From Amycolatopsis nigrescens CSC17Ta-90 (lineage in GTDB: Bacteria > Actinomycetota > Actinomycetes > Mycobacteriales > Pseudonocardiaceae), in NCBI RefSeq assembly GCF_000384315.1, contig NZ_ARVW01000001.1:8911001-8975000 (forward strand): 64,000 nt of DNA. Reading direction: 5' to 3'. Position numbers and translations under genes: made by a program. Under the pieces are notes generated by a model that was given only the letters and a program-made list of their open reading frames with translations, was not told the DNA's origin and made no database searches. Position 1 is the first letter of the stretch. Each line of letters begins with the position of its first letter. Below are positions 33,911 to 44,127 of the stretch, one piece after another.

Positions 33911-35055
33911 TCAAGGGGTCGGCAACGCCGCGTGCCGCATGGCGAACTCGCAGACCGCGTCCGCGATGCACTCGACCTCGGCGTCGGACAGCTGTGGGTA
34001 GACCGGCAGCGCCAGGATCCGGGCGCTGGCGTGCTCGGCGTTCGGCCACTGCTGACCGGGCATGGCGTGTGCGGCGAACGCGGCCTGCCGGGGCAGCGGC
34101 AGCGGGTAGTAGACATGCGCGCCGATCCCGCGTTCCGCGAGCCATTCCTTGAGCTCGTCGCGGCGTTCGCACAGCAGGCAGTAGACGTAGTAGCAGCGCC
34201 CGTCCCGGCCCGACGGCGGCGGCAGCACCCCGGCCTCGCGCAGCCCGGCGAACCGTTCGGTGTAGTACTCGGCGATCCGGGCGCGCCTGGCCAGCCTGGC
34301 CGGGAACCCTGCGTACCGCCGCAGCTGGAAGGCCGCCTGGATCTCGTCGAACCGGCTGTTGTAGCCGATCCGGTGGTGCACGAACCGGTGCACGCCGTCC
34401 TGACCGTGGTTGCGCAGCAGGCGCACCGCCTCGCCGAGCGCGGGATCCCCGGTGACCACCGCGCCGCCCTCCCCCGGCATGCCGAAGGACTTAACCTGCA
34501 CGAACGAGAAAACCCCGGCGTCGCCCCAGGTTCCGGCAGGCCGCCCGCGCAGCACGGCACCCTGCGCCACCGCGGAGTCCTCCAGCAACCGGACTCCGTG
34601 CCGGGCCGCGAGCTCCTCGATCCTGGGCAGGTCGGCCAGCACGGAGAACATGTGCGCCGGCATCAGCACCTTGGTCCGCGGGCCGATCAGCGCCGCCATC
34701 GCGGCCGGGTCGACCACCATGGTGTGCGGCAGGATGTCCGCGAAGACCGGGGTGGCACCGGCGTTCAGCACGCTGGCCGCGAGCGGTGCGCAGCCGAAGG
34801 CGGGCACCACCACCTCGTCCCCGGCACCGACCTCCATCGCCCGCAGCACCATGGTCAGCGCCGAGGTTCCGCTGCCGCAGGCCACCACGTCGGCGACACC
34901 CAGCGAATCGCCCAGCATCCGCTCGAAGGCGGCGGTGTGCCGGCCCAGGATGAACCGCTGCTCGGCGTCCAGCCCGATCTCGCGGATCACCTCCAGCAGC
35001 AGGCTCCGGTCCGCGCCGAACTGATCGGCCGGAAAGAACGGGAGTTCCAGGCCGG

Positions 35056-35059
<4 letters not shown>
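33911..35059 (-). CDS. DegT/DnrJ/EryC1/StrS aminotransferase (second)
   Basis: 382-aa PLP-dependent sugar aminotransferase. CGSGTSALTMVLRAMEVG and VVVPAFGCAPLAASV mark the cofactor and substrate pocket, LLEDSAVAQGA holds the Asp that contacts the pyridine nitrogen, and FSFVQVKSFGMPGEGG contains the Schiff-base Lys. GTG start overlaps the stop of the first aminotransferase. Such enzymes transfer an amino group from Glu or Gln to a keto-sugar or keto-cyclitol. The partner keto compound could be made by one of the Gfo/Idh dehydrogenases in the divergent operon. Confidence 0.92.
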
Positions 35060-36264
<1,205 letters not shown>

Positions 36265-36460
36265 GATCAGTCTGCCGGACAAGCCGACCACTCCCCTTAC
36301 CCCTGGATGATCACGGCGAAAACTCAACGTAGCCGATTCCGCCTGCGCGCAGAAGACACCGGCCTGCCTCCGGCGCGGTTTTCACCCTTTGCGGTCAGAG
36401 CGCCCACGGACCTTAACTTTCACTGCGGCACAACCGATACTGCCGATGGCAAGGTCCGCT

Positions 36461-36486
36461 ATGCCCCCGATGCCCCTCGATGCCCC
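36461..36486. promoter_or_regulatory. Direct ATGCCCC repeats in the divergent cluster promoter
   Basis: ATGCCCC occurs at 36461, 36470 and 36480, spaced 9 and 10 bp, on the same face of the helix and 30-55 bp before the Gfo/Idh start. Direct repeats of one-turn spacing in such a place are typical of SARP- or response-regulator-type activator sites. No such activator is encoded in the window, so its identity is open. The rest of 36283-36515 shows nothing else I can name. Confidence 0.35.
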
Positions 36487-36515
36487 CATGCACAGGCCCC
36501 GATCTACGGAGAACC

Positions 36516-37577
36516 ATGTTGCAGACCCTCGTCATCGGGCTCGGCCGCTCCGGCGCCGGCCTGCATTTACCGGTACTGGCCAGGATTCGCGACTCGGCGA
36601 CCCCGGGACCGATGGCCACCGGAAAGCCGATCGTGGCCTGTGATCCGGTCACCGAAAGCACCAGATTTCCACCGGGAGTGGTCGCGGTGCGCTCGATCGA
36701 GCGAGCCCTGCCGCTACTGGATCCGGCGGCCACCGTGGTCCACCTGTGCACCCCGCCGGGGTCGCGCTCGCGGCTGCTCGACCAGCTCGCGCCGCTGGGC
36801 TTCGGCAGGTTCGTGCTGGAGAAGCCGATCGCGACGCACGGCCGTGAGCTCCGCCGGATCCGGCGAATCCGTGAGCAGTACGGCCTCGGCCTGGTGGTGG
36901 TGGCGCCCTGGCTGGCCGCGGCGCTCACCCGGCGGCTCACCGAGATCGTCCGCTCGGGAGAGCTGGGCGCGCTGCGCTCGCTCACCGTGCATCAGCACAA
37001 ACCCCGTTTCCACCGTTCCCTGACCACCTCCGGTCACCCGACCGCGTTCGACGTGGAGATCCCGCACGCACTGCCGGTGGCCCTCCGGCTGGCCGGCCCC
37101 GCCGAACTGGTGAACGCGAGCTGGCAGACCCTGCGGTGCGCGGAACGGGACATCCCGCGTCTCGGCGGCGCGCGGCTGACGCTGGCGCACACCAACGGGG
37201 CGCACAGTGAGTTCGCGTCGGACCTCACCTCACCACGGCGGGAACGGCGGATCACGCTGCGGCTGGAACACGGGACCGTCACCGCGAACTACCCGCTGAG
37301 CCAGGAGGACGACCACGCGCAGCTGACCATCCGGACCCCGGACCGGCACGAGCACACGGTCTTCCGCGACGACGCGTTGAGCGCCTTCTTCTTCGGTGCC
37401 TACCGGCGGCTGACCGGTCCAGCGAATGGCCAGGACCGTGCTGACAGTCCGGACGACGAGTTCGACCTGCATCACGAGACGGTCCGCCTGCTGTGCGCCG
37501 CGAAGAGCCACTGCGAAGGCAACTCCTCCGCCGACGTTCCCGATCAGCGCCGGGCGGTGCCGCAGCATGTCGGCTGA
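36516..37577 (+). CDS. Gfo/Idh/MocA family oxidoreductase (first)
   Basis: 353-aa NAD(P)-dependent dehydrogenase with Rossmann motif TLVIGLGRSGAGLHLPVLA and the family Lys in VLEKPIATHG near residue 105. Middle residues IPHALPVALRL occupy the usual substrate-site position. It would oxidise or reduce a sugar or cyclitol hydroxyl. Together with a DegT aminotransferase this resembles the RifL/RifK and NtdC/NtdA pairs, which introduce amino groups through a 3-keto sugar. ATG at 36516 follows GGAGA. First gene of the rightward operon. Confidence 0.88.
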   Translation: MLQTLVIGLGRSGAGLHLPVLARIRDSATPGPMATGKPIVACDPVTESTRFPPGVVAVRSIERALPLLDPAATVVHLCTPPGSRSRLLDQLAPLGFGRFVLEKPIATHGRELRRIRRIREQYGLGLVVVAPWLAAALTRRLTEIVRSGELGALRSLTVHQHKPRFHRSLTTSGHPTAFDVEIPHALPVALRLAGPAELVNASWQTLRCAERDIPRLGGARLTLAHTNGAHSEFASDLTSPRRERRITLRLEHGTVTANYPLSQEDDHAQLTIRTPDRHEHTVFRDDALSAFFFGAYRRLTGPANGQDRADSPDDEFDLHHETVRLLCAAKSHCEGNSSADVPDQRRAVPQHVG

Positions 37578-38448
37578 AGCGGCGCGGTTCGCCGGGATCG
37601 GCGACGAGGCAGGCAAGCCGATCGCCGAGCAGATCTCGGCCTTGCGCGCACTCGGCTGGCGGCACCTCGAACTGCGCACGGTGGACGGGCTCCCGCTGGC
37701 CGAACTGGACAGAGCCGGTGCACGGGCGGTGGAAGCCGCCGTGCACCGGGCCGGGTTTTCGGTGGTGTGCCTGGACTCGCGGATCGGTAGCTGGGCACGG
37801 CCGGCCACCGCCCCGTTCGCCGACGACCTGGCCGAACTGGACACCCTCAGCCAGTGGTGCGCCCGGCTCGGCACCCGGTACGTCCGGATCATGTCGTACC
37901 CGGCGGACGGCCTGGGTGAATCCGAATGGCGGCACCGGGTACTCGACCGGGTCAGCAGGCTGACCGAGCGTGCCGAACGGGCCGGAATCGTGCTGCTGCA
38001 CGAAAACTGCTCCGGCTGGGCCGGGGCCAGCGCCGAGCGCGCGGTGCGGCTGCTGGACACCGTCGACAGCCCGGCGCTGCGCCTGCTGTTCGACACCGGC
38101 AACGGCATCGCGCACGGCTACCACGCCTACGACCTGCTCGCCGAGGTGGCCGGCCTGGTCGAGCACGTGCACGTCAAGGACGCGGTGCCGACCCAGGACG
38201 GCCCGCGCTACACCCTGCCCGGCGAGGGACTTTCCCGGGTGGCGGACTGCCTCCGCCTGCTGCAGGCCAACGGCTACCGCGGCCTGTTCTCCCTGGAACC
38301 GCATCTCTCGGTGCTCCCGCACGAGGGCCGGCGCGACGAGGACGCCGCGACGGACCGGTTCATCGCGGCGGGCCGGCGGCTGGAGCGGCTGGTCAGCGAG
38401 GACGTTGCGGAAGTGCTGGACCGGCGTGCGGGCTCGGCCGCGTGGTGA
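37567..38448 (+). CDS. TIM-barrel sugar isomerase/epimerase
   Basis: 293-aa AP-endonuclease-2/xylose isomerase-like barrel of the IolE/IolI/hydroxypyruvate isomerase type. Likely metal ligands are Glu in LLHENCSGWAG, Asp in LLFDTGNGIAHG, His in VEHVHVKDAVP and Glu in GLFSLEPHL. It would isomerise, epimerise or dehydrate a keto-sugar or inosose. The ATG lies 11 nt inside the preceding dehydrogenase gene, and the stop overlaps the M20 gene's GTG start. Confidence 0.87.
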   Translation: MSAEAARFAGIGDEAGKPIAEQISALRALGWRHLELRTVDGLPLAELDRAGARAVEAAVHRAGFSVVCLDSRIGSWARPATAPFADDLAELDTLSQWCARLGTRYVRIMSYPADGLGESEWRHRVLDRVSRLTERAERAGIVLLHENCSGWAGASAERAVRLLDTVDSPALRLLFDTGNGIAHGYHAYDLLAEVAGLVEHVHVKDAVPTQDGPRYTLPGEGLSRVADCLRLLQANGYRGLFSLEPHLSVLPHEGRRDEDAATDRFIAAGRRLERLVSEDVAEVLDRRAGSAAW

Positions 38449-39734
38449 CCGGCGAACTGCTGCCGGGCGACCGGGAACTCCTCCTGCGACTGCTGCGCAT
38501 ACCGACGATCGGGCCGCTGGAAGCCGGCCACGGGGAACCACCGGCCGAGCTGTGGCGCGCCCAGTGCGAGTACGCCGACGCGGCGGCCGGGATCGGGCTG
38601 CGCGTGGTGCGCCACGCCTGCGCGGGCCAGGAGCACACCGCCGGGCCGGCGGTGCCGCTGGCCGTCCGGGAGGCCGCCGCGGAACCCGGCTTCCTCGACC
38701 TGCAGCCCAGCCTGGTGCTGCGGCTCGGCCCGAAGCTGCCGCCCGCGTCGACCGTGATGTTCAACGTGCACCTGGACACGGTCGCCGGGCTGGAACCGGT
38801 CGGGTTCGACGGTTTCCGGTTCACCGGACGCGGTGCGATCGACGCGAAGGGACCGGCGGTGGCGCTGCTGGCCGGGATCCGGGCGGCGGCGGCCGCCGAG
38901 CCCGCGCTCGGCCGGGACGTCGCGGTGCTGGTGCAGGCCGTCTCGGGCGAGGAAGGCGGCGCGATGGGCACGATCGGCACCCGGCCGCTGCTCGACCAGG
39001 GTTTCTACGGGCGGCTCAACGTTTTCTGCGAGCCGACCGGCCTGCGCTACCTGACCAGTGCCACCGCGTCGATGACGGCCTGCGTTCGCGTGCGGGGGCA
39101 GGGCGCCATCGACGATCGGCCCGGCGCCGGGCACAACGCCACCGTGCTGCTCGGCTCGCTGGCCCGGCACTTCGCGCTCACCCTGGACGACGCGGATCCG
39201 GCCGGCGCGCTCTGCGTCGCCGGGCTGCACACCGGTGACCGGCACAACCGGGTCTACGGCAGCGGACGGTTGCTGCTGAACCTGTCCTACGCCTCGTCGG
39301 CGGCGGGTGCCCGGCTGGCCGAACGGGTGGAGCAAGCGTTCGGCACCGGCCTGGCCGAGTTCGGCGCCCGGTTCGCCGGCAGTGCACAGTTCGGTCGTAC
39401 CGCCGCCGAGGCCGCCGAGATCACCAGCCTGGAGTGGCACAAGCGCGGTCTGCCCTGCCTGTCCGGGCACGACCCCGCGCTCGAAGCGCTGCTCACCGAA
39501 CACGCAGGGGTGGCTCCGTGGCCCGCCGGGGAACCGGCCTTCACCTGTGACGCGATCTGGATGGACGGCCGGCCGGGGGCCTTCACCGTGATCCTCGGCC
39601 CCGGCGCGCTGGACAAGAACAACGCGCACGCCGAAGGGGAGTTCGCCGAACTCGCCGAACTCGACGCCTTCGCGACCGCCGTCACCGGGCTGCTCACCGG
39701 CTTCGCCCGTGCCCACCGAAAGGAAGCTCGATGA
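38445..39734 (+). CDS. M20-family amidohydrolase/peptidase
   Basis: 429-aa metallo-hydrolase of the ArgE/DapE/CPG2 family. Metal and catalytic residues are seen as VMFNVHLDTVAG (His, Asp), GRGAIDAKGP (bridging Asp), VSGEEGGAMG (catalytic and metal Glu), CEPTG, and a terminal His in NNAHAEGEF. Such enzymes remove N-acyl or aminoacyl groups. In this operon it may deprotect an N-acylated amino-sugar intermediate, which would imply a protecting step elsewhere. GTG start overlaps the isomerase stop; the stop overlaps the Ldh gene's ATG. Confidence 0.85.
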   Translation: MTGELLPGDRELLLRLLRIPTIGPLEAGHGEPPAELWRAQCEYADAAAGIGLRVVRHACAGQEHTAGPAVPLAVREAAAEPGFLDLQPSLVLRLGPKLPPASTVMFNVHLDTVAGLEPVGFDGFRFTGRGAIDAKGPAVALLAGIRAAAAAEPALGRDVAVLVQAVSGEEGGAMGTIGTRPLLDQGFYGRLNVFCEPTGLRYLTSATASMTACVRVRGQGAIDDRPGAGHNATVLLGSLARHFALTLDDADPAGALCVAGLHTGDRHNRVYGSGRLLLNLSYASSAAGARLAERVEQAFGTGLAEFGARFAGSAQFGRTAAEAAEITSLEWHKRGLPCLSGHDPALEALLTEHAGVAPWPAGEPAFTCDAIWMDGRPGAFTVILGPGALDKNNAHAEGEFAELAELDAFATAVTGLLTGFARAHRKEAR

Positions 39735-40819
39735 CCCAGCAGCCGGTGCTCCCCGCCCCTGCGCTCGCCCACGTGCCCTACCAAGACCTGCTTTCCTTCA
39801 CCACCAAGGTGTTCACCGATCGTGGCGTGCCGGCCGAACGCGCCGCCGTTGCCGCCGAGGCGCTTTGCTACGGCGACCTTGCCGGGCTCGGTTCGCACGG
39901 GCTGTGCAACCTGTCGCGGCTCTACCTGCCGCTGTTCGACGAGGGCAGGGTGGACCCGGCGGCCGAGCCGGTGGTCCGCACCGACCTCGGTGCCTGTGCG
40001 GTACTCGACTCCGACAGGGCGCTGGGCCTCTGGGCCGCGGCCGACGCGATGGGCTCGGCCGCGGACCGCGCCGAACGGCACGGGATCGGGCTGGTCTCGG
40101 TGCGCAACGCCACCCACTTCGGCTGCGCCGGGTTCCACAGCGCGATCGCCGCCCGGCGCGGCATGATCGGGCTGGTCGCGAGCAACTGCGGCGGCCAGCG
40201 GATCGCCCGCCCGCCGGGCGGCGCGCTGCCCATGCTCGGCACCAACCCGCTCAGCATCGCCGCCCCGGCGCTCGACGGTCATCCGTTCGTACTCGACATG
40301 AGCACCACCGTGGTGCCCACCGGCCGGGTACGCGCCGCGGCCCGTGCCGGCTCGCCGGTCCCGGCGGGCTGGCTGTCCGACGACCACGGCGACCCGGTCA
40401 CCGACCCGGCCGCGTTCGACCGCGGTGAAGCCCATCTGCACTGGCTCGGCGGCAGCGCGGAAACCGGCGCCTACAAGGGTTTCGGCCTCGGCCTCGCGGT
40501 GGAGGTGCTGGCCGCGCTGCTGCCAGGCGCCCAACTCGGCCCCACCCCGGAGGCACTGGCCGGAGACGCCGGCCGGGACGACGACATCGGTTTCCTCGCA
40601 CTGGCCTTCTCCCCCGCCAAGCTCCGGCCCGACGCCGGTTTCGCCGAGGCCGCGAGCCTCCTGTTCGGCAGCCTGCTGGGCTGCCCGCCGCTGGACCCGC
40701 GAAACCCGGTCCGCTACCCCGGCTGGCTGGAGGCCGAACGGGCGGCGGTGAACCTCCGCGACGGCGTCCCGCTGTCGTCGCCGCTGTACCGCGAACTGCT
40801 CGAACTGGGGCTTTCCTGA
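39731..40819 (+). CDS. Ldh-family (malate/lactate type II) dehydrogenase
   Basis: 362-aa NAD(P)-dependent 2-hydroxyacid dehydrogenase of the YlbC/YiaK/DpkA family. Family motifs are GDLAGLGSHGLCNLSRLY, the catalytic His in VRNATHFGCAGFHS, and LDMSTTVVPTGRVR followed by AGWLSDDHGDPVTDP. Members act on ureidoglycolate, diketogulonate, 2-keto or cyclic imino acids. A carboxylated or diketo-sugar intermediate would fit this cluster, but the substrate is open. It is coupled on both sides (ATGA upstream, TGATG downstream). Confidence 0.88.
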   Translation: MTQQPVLPAPALAHVPYQDLLSFTTKVFTDRGVPAERAAVAAEALCYGDLAGLGSHGLCNLSRLYLPLFDEGRVDPAAEPVVRTDLGACAVLDSDRALGLWAAADAMGSAADRAERHGIGLVSVRNATHFGCAGFHSAIAARRGMIGLVASNCGGQRIARPPGGALPMLGTNPLSIAAPALDGHPFVLDMSTTVVPTGRVRAAARAGSPVPAGWLSDDHGDPVTDPAAFDRGEAHLHWLGGSAETGAYKGFGLGLAVEVLAALLPGAQLGPTPEALAGDAGRDDDIGFLALAFSPAKLRPDAGFAEAASLLFGSLLGCPPLDPRNPVRYPGWLEAERAAVNLRDGVPLSSPLYRELLELGLS

Positions 40820-41757
40820 TGCGCCCGCTCCGGATCGGGGTGGTCGGCCTCGGCGTCATCTCGAAGTTCTACCTGGCCGCGATCTCACGGCTGCCGCAGG
40901 TCACGCTCGCCGCCGTCTGCGACCTTCGGGCCGACGCGCTGGCCACCCTGCTCGGCCGCGTGCCGTGCTATTCGAGCCATCAGGTCATGCTCGGCAACGA
41001 GGGACTGGACGCCGTGGTGGTCACCACGCCCAACGACACGCACGCCGCGGTGTGCCGGGACGTGCTGAACGCCGGACTGCCGGTGTGCGTGGAGAAACCA
41101 CTGGCGGTCTCGCTCGACGAAGGCCGGGTGCTCGATCGACTGGCCAGCACGCTGGGCGTGCCGCTGTACACCGCGTTCCACCGGCGTCACAACCGGAACG
41201 CACTGGCGCTGCTGGAGACCTCGCACGAAGCGCCGATCGTTTCGATCACCGCGCGCTACTTCGAGCGGATCGAGGAGCACATCGGTGCGGACACCTGGTA
41301 CCTCGACGCCGGCCGGTGCGGCGGCGGTTGCGTGGCCGACAACGGCCCCAACGCCTTCGACCTGGTCCGGCTGTTCCTCGGCGACGTCCGGGTCACCGAG
41401 GCCGACGTCACCCGCGATGGGCAGGGCATCGACCGGCAGGCGGTGATCGAGCTGGAATCCGAAGAGGGCGCCACCGCCAGCGTGGAGCTCGACTGGTCCT
41501 ATCCCGGTGAGCGCAAGGATCTCGAGCTCAGGTTCGCCGACGGCGGCGTGGCGCGCGCCGATCTGCTCCACGGCCATCCCGGCTTCAAGAACTCCCTCTG
41601 GCACGAGTATCTCGGCATCACCGCCGATTTCGCCGAAACGGTGCTCCGGCGCGGCACCGCCGAGCCGGTGCACGGCGGGCTCGCCGCACTGGAACTGGTC
41701 GACGCCACCTACCGGATCGAACACGCCGGCACCCGAAGCAGCACCGGAGGAAAGTGA
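40819..41757 (+). CDS. Gfo/Idh/MocA family oxidoreductase (second)
   Basis: 312-aa dehydrogenase with Rossmann motif RIGVVGLGVISKFYLAAISRL, VEKPLAVSLDEG with the family Lys near residue 93, and GGGCVADNGPNAFDLVRLFLG with Asp/Asn at the substrate site. It is more canonical than the first Gfo/Idh protein and resembles myo-inositol dehydrogenase-type enzymes. Two such dehydrogenases with two aminotransferases suggest a doubly modified ring. Both ends overlap neighbouring genes (TGATG). Confidence 0.9.
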   Translation: MRPLRIGVVGLGVISKFYLAAISRLPQVTLAAVCDLRADALATLLGRVPCYSSHQVMLGNEGLDAVVVTTPNDTHAAVCRDVLNAGLPVCVEKPLAVSLDEGRVLDRLASTLGVPLYTAFHRRHNRNALALLETSHEAPIVSITARYFERIEEHIGADTWYLDAGRCGGGCVADNGPNAFDLVRLFLGDVRVTEADVTRDGQGIDRQAVIELESEEGATASVELDWSYPGERKDLELRFADGGVARADLLHGHPGFKNSLWHEYLGITADFAETVLRRGTAEPVHGGLAALELVDATYRIEHAGTRSSTGGK

Positions 41758-42185
41758 TGGCGCAACAAGAGAACGGCGCGAAACGACCGGTGCACGGCGT
41801 GCTGGTCAAGGTGCTGCTGCACCGGCGGACCGAGCGCGGCATGACGCTGGAGCCGCACGCCAGCCGCTGCGTGCGGCGGGGTGAACTGCACGAGCTGGTC
41901 ACCACCGACCACCGGGAGACCGCCGCGGGCGCGCGGATCGACCGGGTCGGTTTCCTCGGTTTCGCCGAGCTGGACTGCGCCGGGGTGATCGACCGCGGTG
42001 ACGAGTTCTGGATCTCCGGCAGGCTGATCGGCACCGTGCTCGGTTTCGACGCCTGCCATTTTCCCAACCACTACAACATCCTGATCGCCACCGAGACCCC
42101 GGTCAGCGGCAAGGACCTCGACCTGCGGCCGGAACAGCGGATCGGTTTCAGCCCGGCGGGGGTTCCCGCCGGGCTACCGGGCTGA
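41757..42185 (+). CDS. Uncharacterised 142-aa protein, last gene of the rightward operon
   Basis: I do not recognise a family with confidence. The protein is soluble, without signal peptide or membrane segment, mixed alpha/beta in appearance. It has a basic N-terminal half (VLVKVLLHRRTERGMTLEP), then IDRVGFLGFAELDCAGVI and a distinctive segment FDACHFPNHYNILIATE with one Cys and two His. ATG at 41757 overlaps the dehydrogenase stop, so it is part of the pathway operon, and a bidirectional terminator follows. It could be a small enzyme or a binding protein specific to this cluster. Confidence 0.85.
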   Translation: MAQQENGAKRPVHGVLVKVLLHRRTERGMTLEPHASRCVRRGELHELVTTDHRETAAGARIDRVGFLGFAELDCAGVIDRGDEFWISGRLIGTVLGFDACHFPNHYNILIATETPVSGKDLDLRPEQRIGFSPAGVPAGLPG

Positions 42186-42186
42186 T

Positions 42187-42229
42187 CCGCACCCGGTGCC
42201 CCGGAACTGTTCCGGGGCACCGGGTGCGG
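42187..42229. terminator. Bidirectional GC-rich terminator hairpin
   Basis: Near-continuous 21-base inverted repeat (42187-42207 and 42209-42229) with a single central T; the working stem would be about 20 bp around a CTG loop. It lies between the convergent stops of the 142-aa protein gene and the calerythrin gene, 2-3 bp from each. No U-tract is present, as is common in actinobacteria. It sets the right boundary of the biosynthetic operon. Confidence 0.85.
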
Positions 42230-42232
42230 GGC

Positions 42233-42766
42233 TCAGCCGAGCAGGGCCACGTCCAGCTTGCCGAAGTGGAAGTTCCGCACCGCGGCCAGCAGCTCCTCCA
42301 CGGACAGCTGCCCGTCACCGCTGGTGTCGATCTGCTGGAACGCCGACCTCGCCTGCGACTCGCTCACCCCGATTCCCTTGAGCCACTGGGCGAATTCGTT
42401 CGCGTCGATCTGGCCGTTGTGGTCGCTGTCGCAGAGTCCGACCACGGCCTTCATCACCGGGCGGAGCACCCGGTTGAAAGTGGACTCACCGTCCTGGAAG
42501 ATCAGCTTCTCGTTCACCGCGATGAACTGGTCCTCGGTGAGGGAGCCGCTAGGTCCCACCCCCGCCTGGGTGGCCAGGTACTCGTACAGGCCGGTGAACG
42601 CGTTCAGCGTGGCCTGCCCCTCCGGCGAGTTCATGCTCTTGCCGAACGCCGACACGATGCGCTCGGCTTCCTGGGTGAAGTCCGCGCGCTCCAGCACGCC
42701 GTCCCCGTTCACGTCCCATTTGTCGAAGCGCTGCTTGAGCCGGTCATTCGCGATCGCAGTAGTCAT
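42233..42766 (-). CDS. Calerythrin-like EF-hand calcium-binding protein
   Basis: 177-aa soluble protein equal in length and close in sequence to calerythrin of Saccharopolyspora erythraea, from MTTAIANDRL to GKLDVALLG. EF-hand loops are DVNGDGVLERADF (site 1), a degenerate GPSGSLTEDQF region (site 2), DSDHNGQIDANEF (site 3) and DTSGDGQLSVEEL (site 4). Calerythrin binds calcium tightly and is thought to buffer or sense it. ATG at 42766 is chosen by homology; a longer open frame upstream is a shadow of the UDP-sugar dehydrogenase. Confidence 0.93.
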   Translation of the reverse strand: MTTAIANDRLKQRFDKWDVNGDGVLERADFTQEAERIVSAFGKSMNSPEGQATLNAFTGLYEYLATQAGVGPSGSLTEDQFIAVNEKLIFQDGESTFNRVLRPVMKAVVGLCDSDHNGQIDANEFAQWLKGIGVSESQARSAFQQIDTSGDGQLSVEELLAAVRNFHFGKLDVALLG

Positions 42767-42818
42767 GAGGAATTGAGCCCTTTCATCACTATGGTTTCGA
42801 CAGCGACAGGTTTTCCCG

Positions 42819-44078
42819 TCACAGCATTTCCACCCGGCTGCCGGCCACTTTTCCCCTGGTGTCCAGCAGGGAGCGCGACAGCCGGGCCAGGACCGCGCTG
42901 TCGTAACAGGCGTGGTCCTGGAGCAGCACGGCCAGATCGGCACGCGCCAGCGCGGCGGGGAGGTCGGCCGATCCCACGATCGAACCCCCTGCCACGGCGA
43001 ACTCCGCCACATACGGGTCGTGATATGCGACGGTCGTACCCAGTGCCCGCAGTCCTTCCGCGACACCGGCCGCGGGGGACTCCCGGACATCCGGGACGTC
43101 TGGTTTGTAGGTCACTCCGAGCAGGAGGACCTCGGCGTCGGCGGGGTCGATCCCCTGCCCCGCCAGCATCGCGGCCGCCCGGCCGACCACGTAACCGGGC
43201 ATGCCGTCGTTCACGTCCCGCGCGGCGGAAAGCAGGCTGAAGGTGAACCCTTCGCTTTGCGCCTTGCTGGACAGGTACAGCGGATCGACCGGGATGCAGT
43301 GCCCGCCCACCCCGGGCCCCGGCTTGAACCTGGCGAACCCGAACGGTTTCGTGCCCGCGCAGTGCAGCACGTCCCAGGCGTCGATGCCCATCGTCTCGCA
43401 GAAGACGGTCATCTCGTTGACCAGCGCGATGTTGACGTACCGGTAGGTGTTCTCCAGCAGTTTCGCCATCTCCGCCTCCCTGGTCCCCCTGGCCACCACG
43501 ACGGTGTCGATGAACCGGCCGTAGAAGGCCGCGCAGTACTTCGCGCACAACGGGGTGACCCCGCTGACGATCTTCGGGGTGTTGCCCACCGTGAAGCGGC
43601 GGTTCCCCGGGTCTATCCGTTCGGGTGAGAAGGCGAGGTGGAACTCCTTGCCGGCAGCCATTCCGCTGACCGATTCCAGAATCGGCAGCAGCACCTCTTC
43701 GGTGGTACCCGGATAGCTCGTGGACTCGAGGACGACCAGCATTTCCGGGCGCAGCCGGGCGCCCACCGTCCTGGCCGCCGCCCGCACCGCGCCGAGATCG
43801 GGGGCGCCTTCCGGGGAAAGGCCGGTCGGCACGCAGATGACCACGGTATCCGCGGTGGCGATTATCGCCGGGTCGAGGCTCGCGGTGAATCCTGTTTCCC
43901 TCATTCTGGCGATATCGTCGGTGGAGACATCGTGCACATGCGACCGCCCGGAACTGAGCGTTTCCACGACGGCGGGTGCGATATCGAACCCCACGGTGGC
44001 CAGCCCCGCGTCGCAGGCCTGTCTGGCCAGGGGAAGACCCACGTAACCGAGGCCGACCACGGCGAGGTCAACGGACAT
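42819..44078 (-). CDS. UDP-N-acetylmannosamine/UDP-glucose-type nucleotide sugar dehydrogenase
   Basis: 419-aa NAD-dependent four-electron dehydrogenase (WecC/TuaD family). The N-terminal Rossmann motif is LAVVGLGYVGLPLARQACDAG, the middle has LAFSPERIDPGNR, the catalytic Cys is in GPGVGGHCIPVDPLYL, and the C-terminal NAD-binding part begins LLLGVTYKPDVPDVRESPA. It makes a UDP-uronic acid, more likely from UDP-ManNAc or UDP-GlcNAc than UDP-glucose given the WecC-like sequence around the Cys. It is codirectional with calerythrin 52 nt downstream. A link to the biosynthetic cluster is possible but unproven. Confidence 0.9.
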   Translation of the reverse strand: MSVDLAVVGLGYVGLPLARQACDAGLATVGFDIAPAVVETLSSGRSHVHDVSTDDIARMRETGFTASLDPAIIATADTVVICVPTGLSPEGAPDLGAVRAAARTVGARLRPEMLVVLESTSYPGTTEEVLLPILESVSGMAAGKEFHLAFSPERIDPGNRRFTVGNTPKIVSGVTPLCAKYCAAFYGRFIDTVVVARGTREAEMAKLLENTYRYVNIALVNEMTVFCETMGIDAWDVLHCAGTKPFGFARFKPGPGVGGHCIPVDPLYLSSKAQSEGFTFSLLSAARDVNDGMPGYVVGRAAAMLAGQGIDPADAEVLLLGVTYKPDVPDVRESPAAGVAEGLRALGTTVAYHDPYVAEFAVAGGSIVGSADLPAALARADLAVLLQDHACYDSAVLARLSRSLLDTRGKVAGSRVEML

Positions 44079-44127
44079 GCTTTACCTCCAGGAGCGGGAG
44101 AAACCCGTGGTCACCGCGGAAAGCTGC

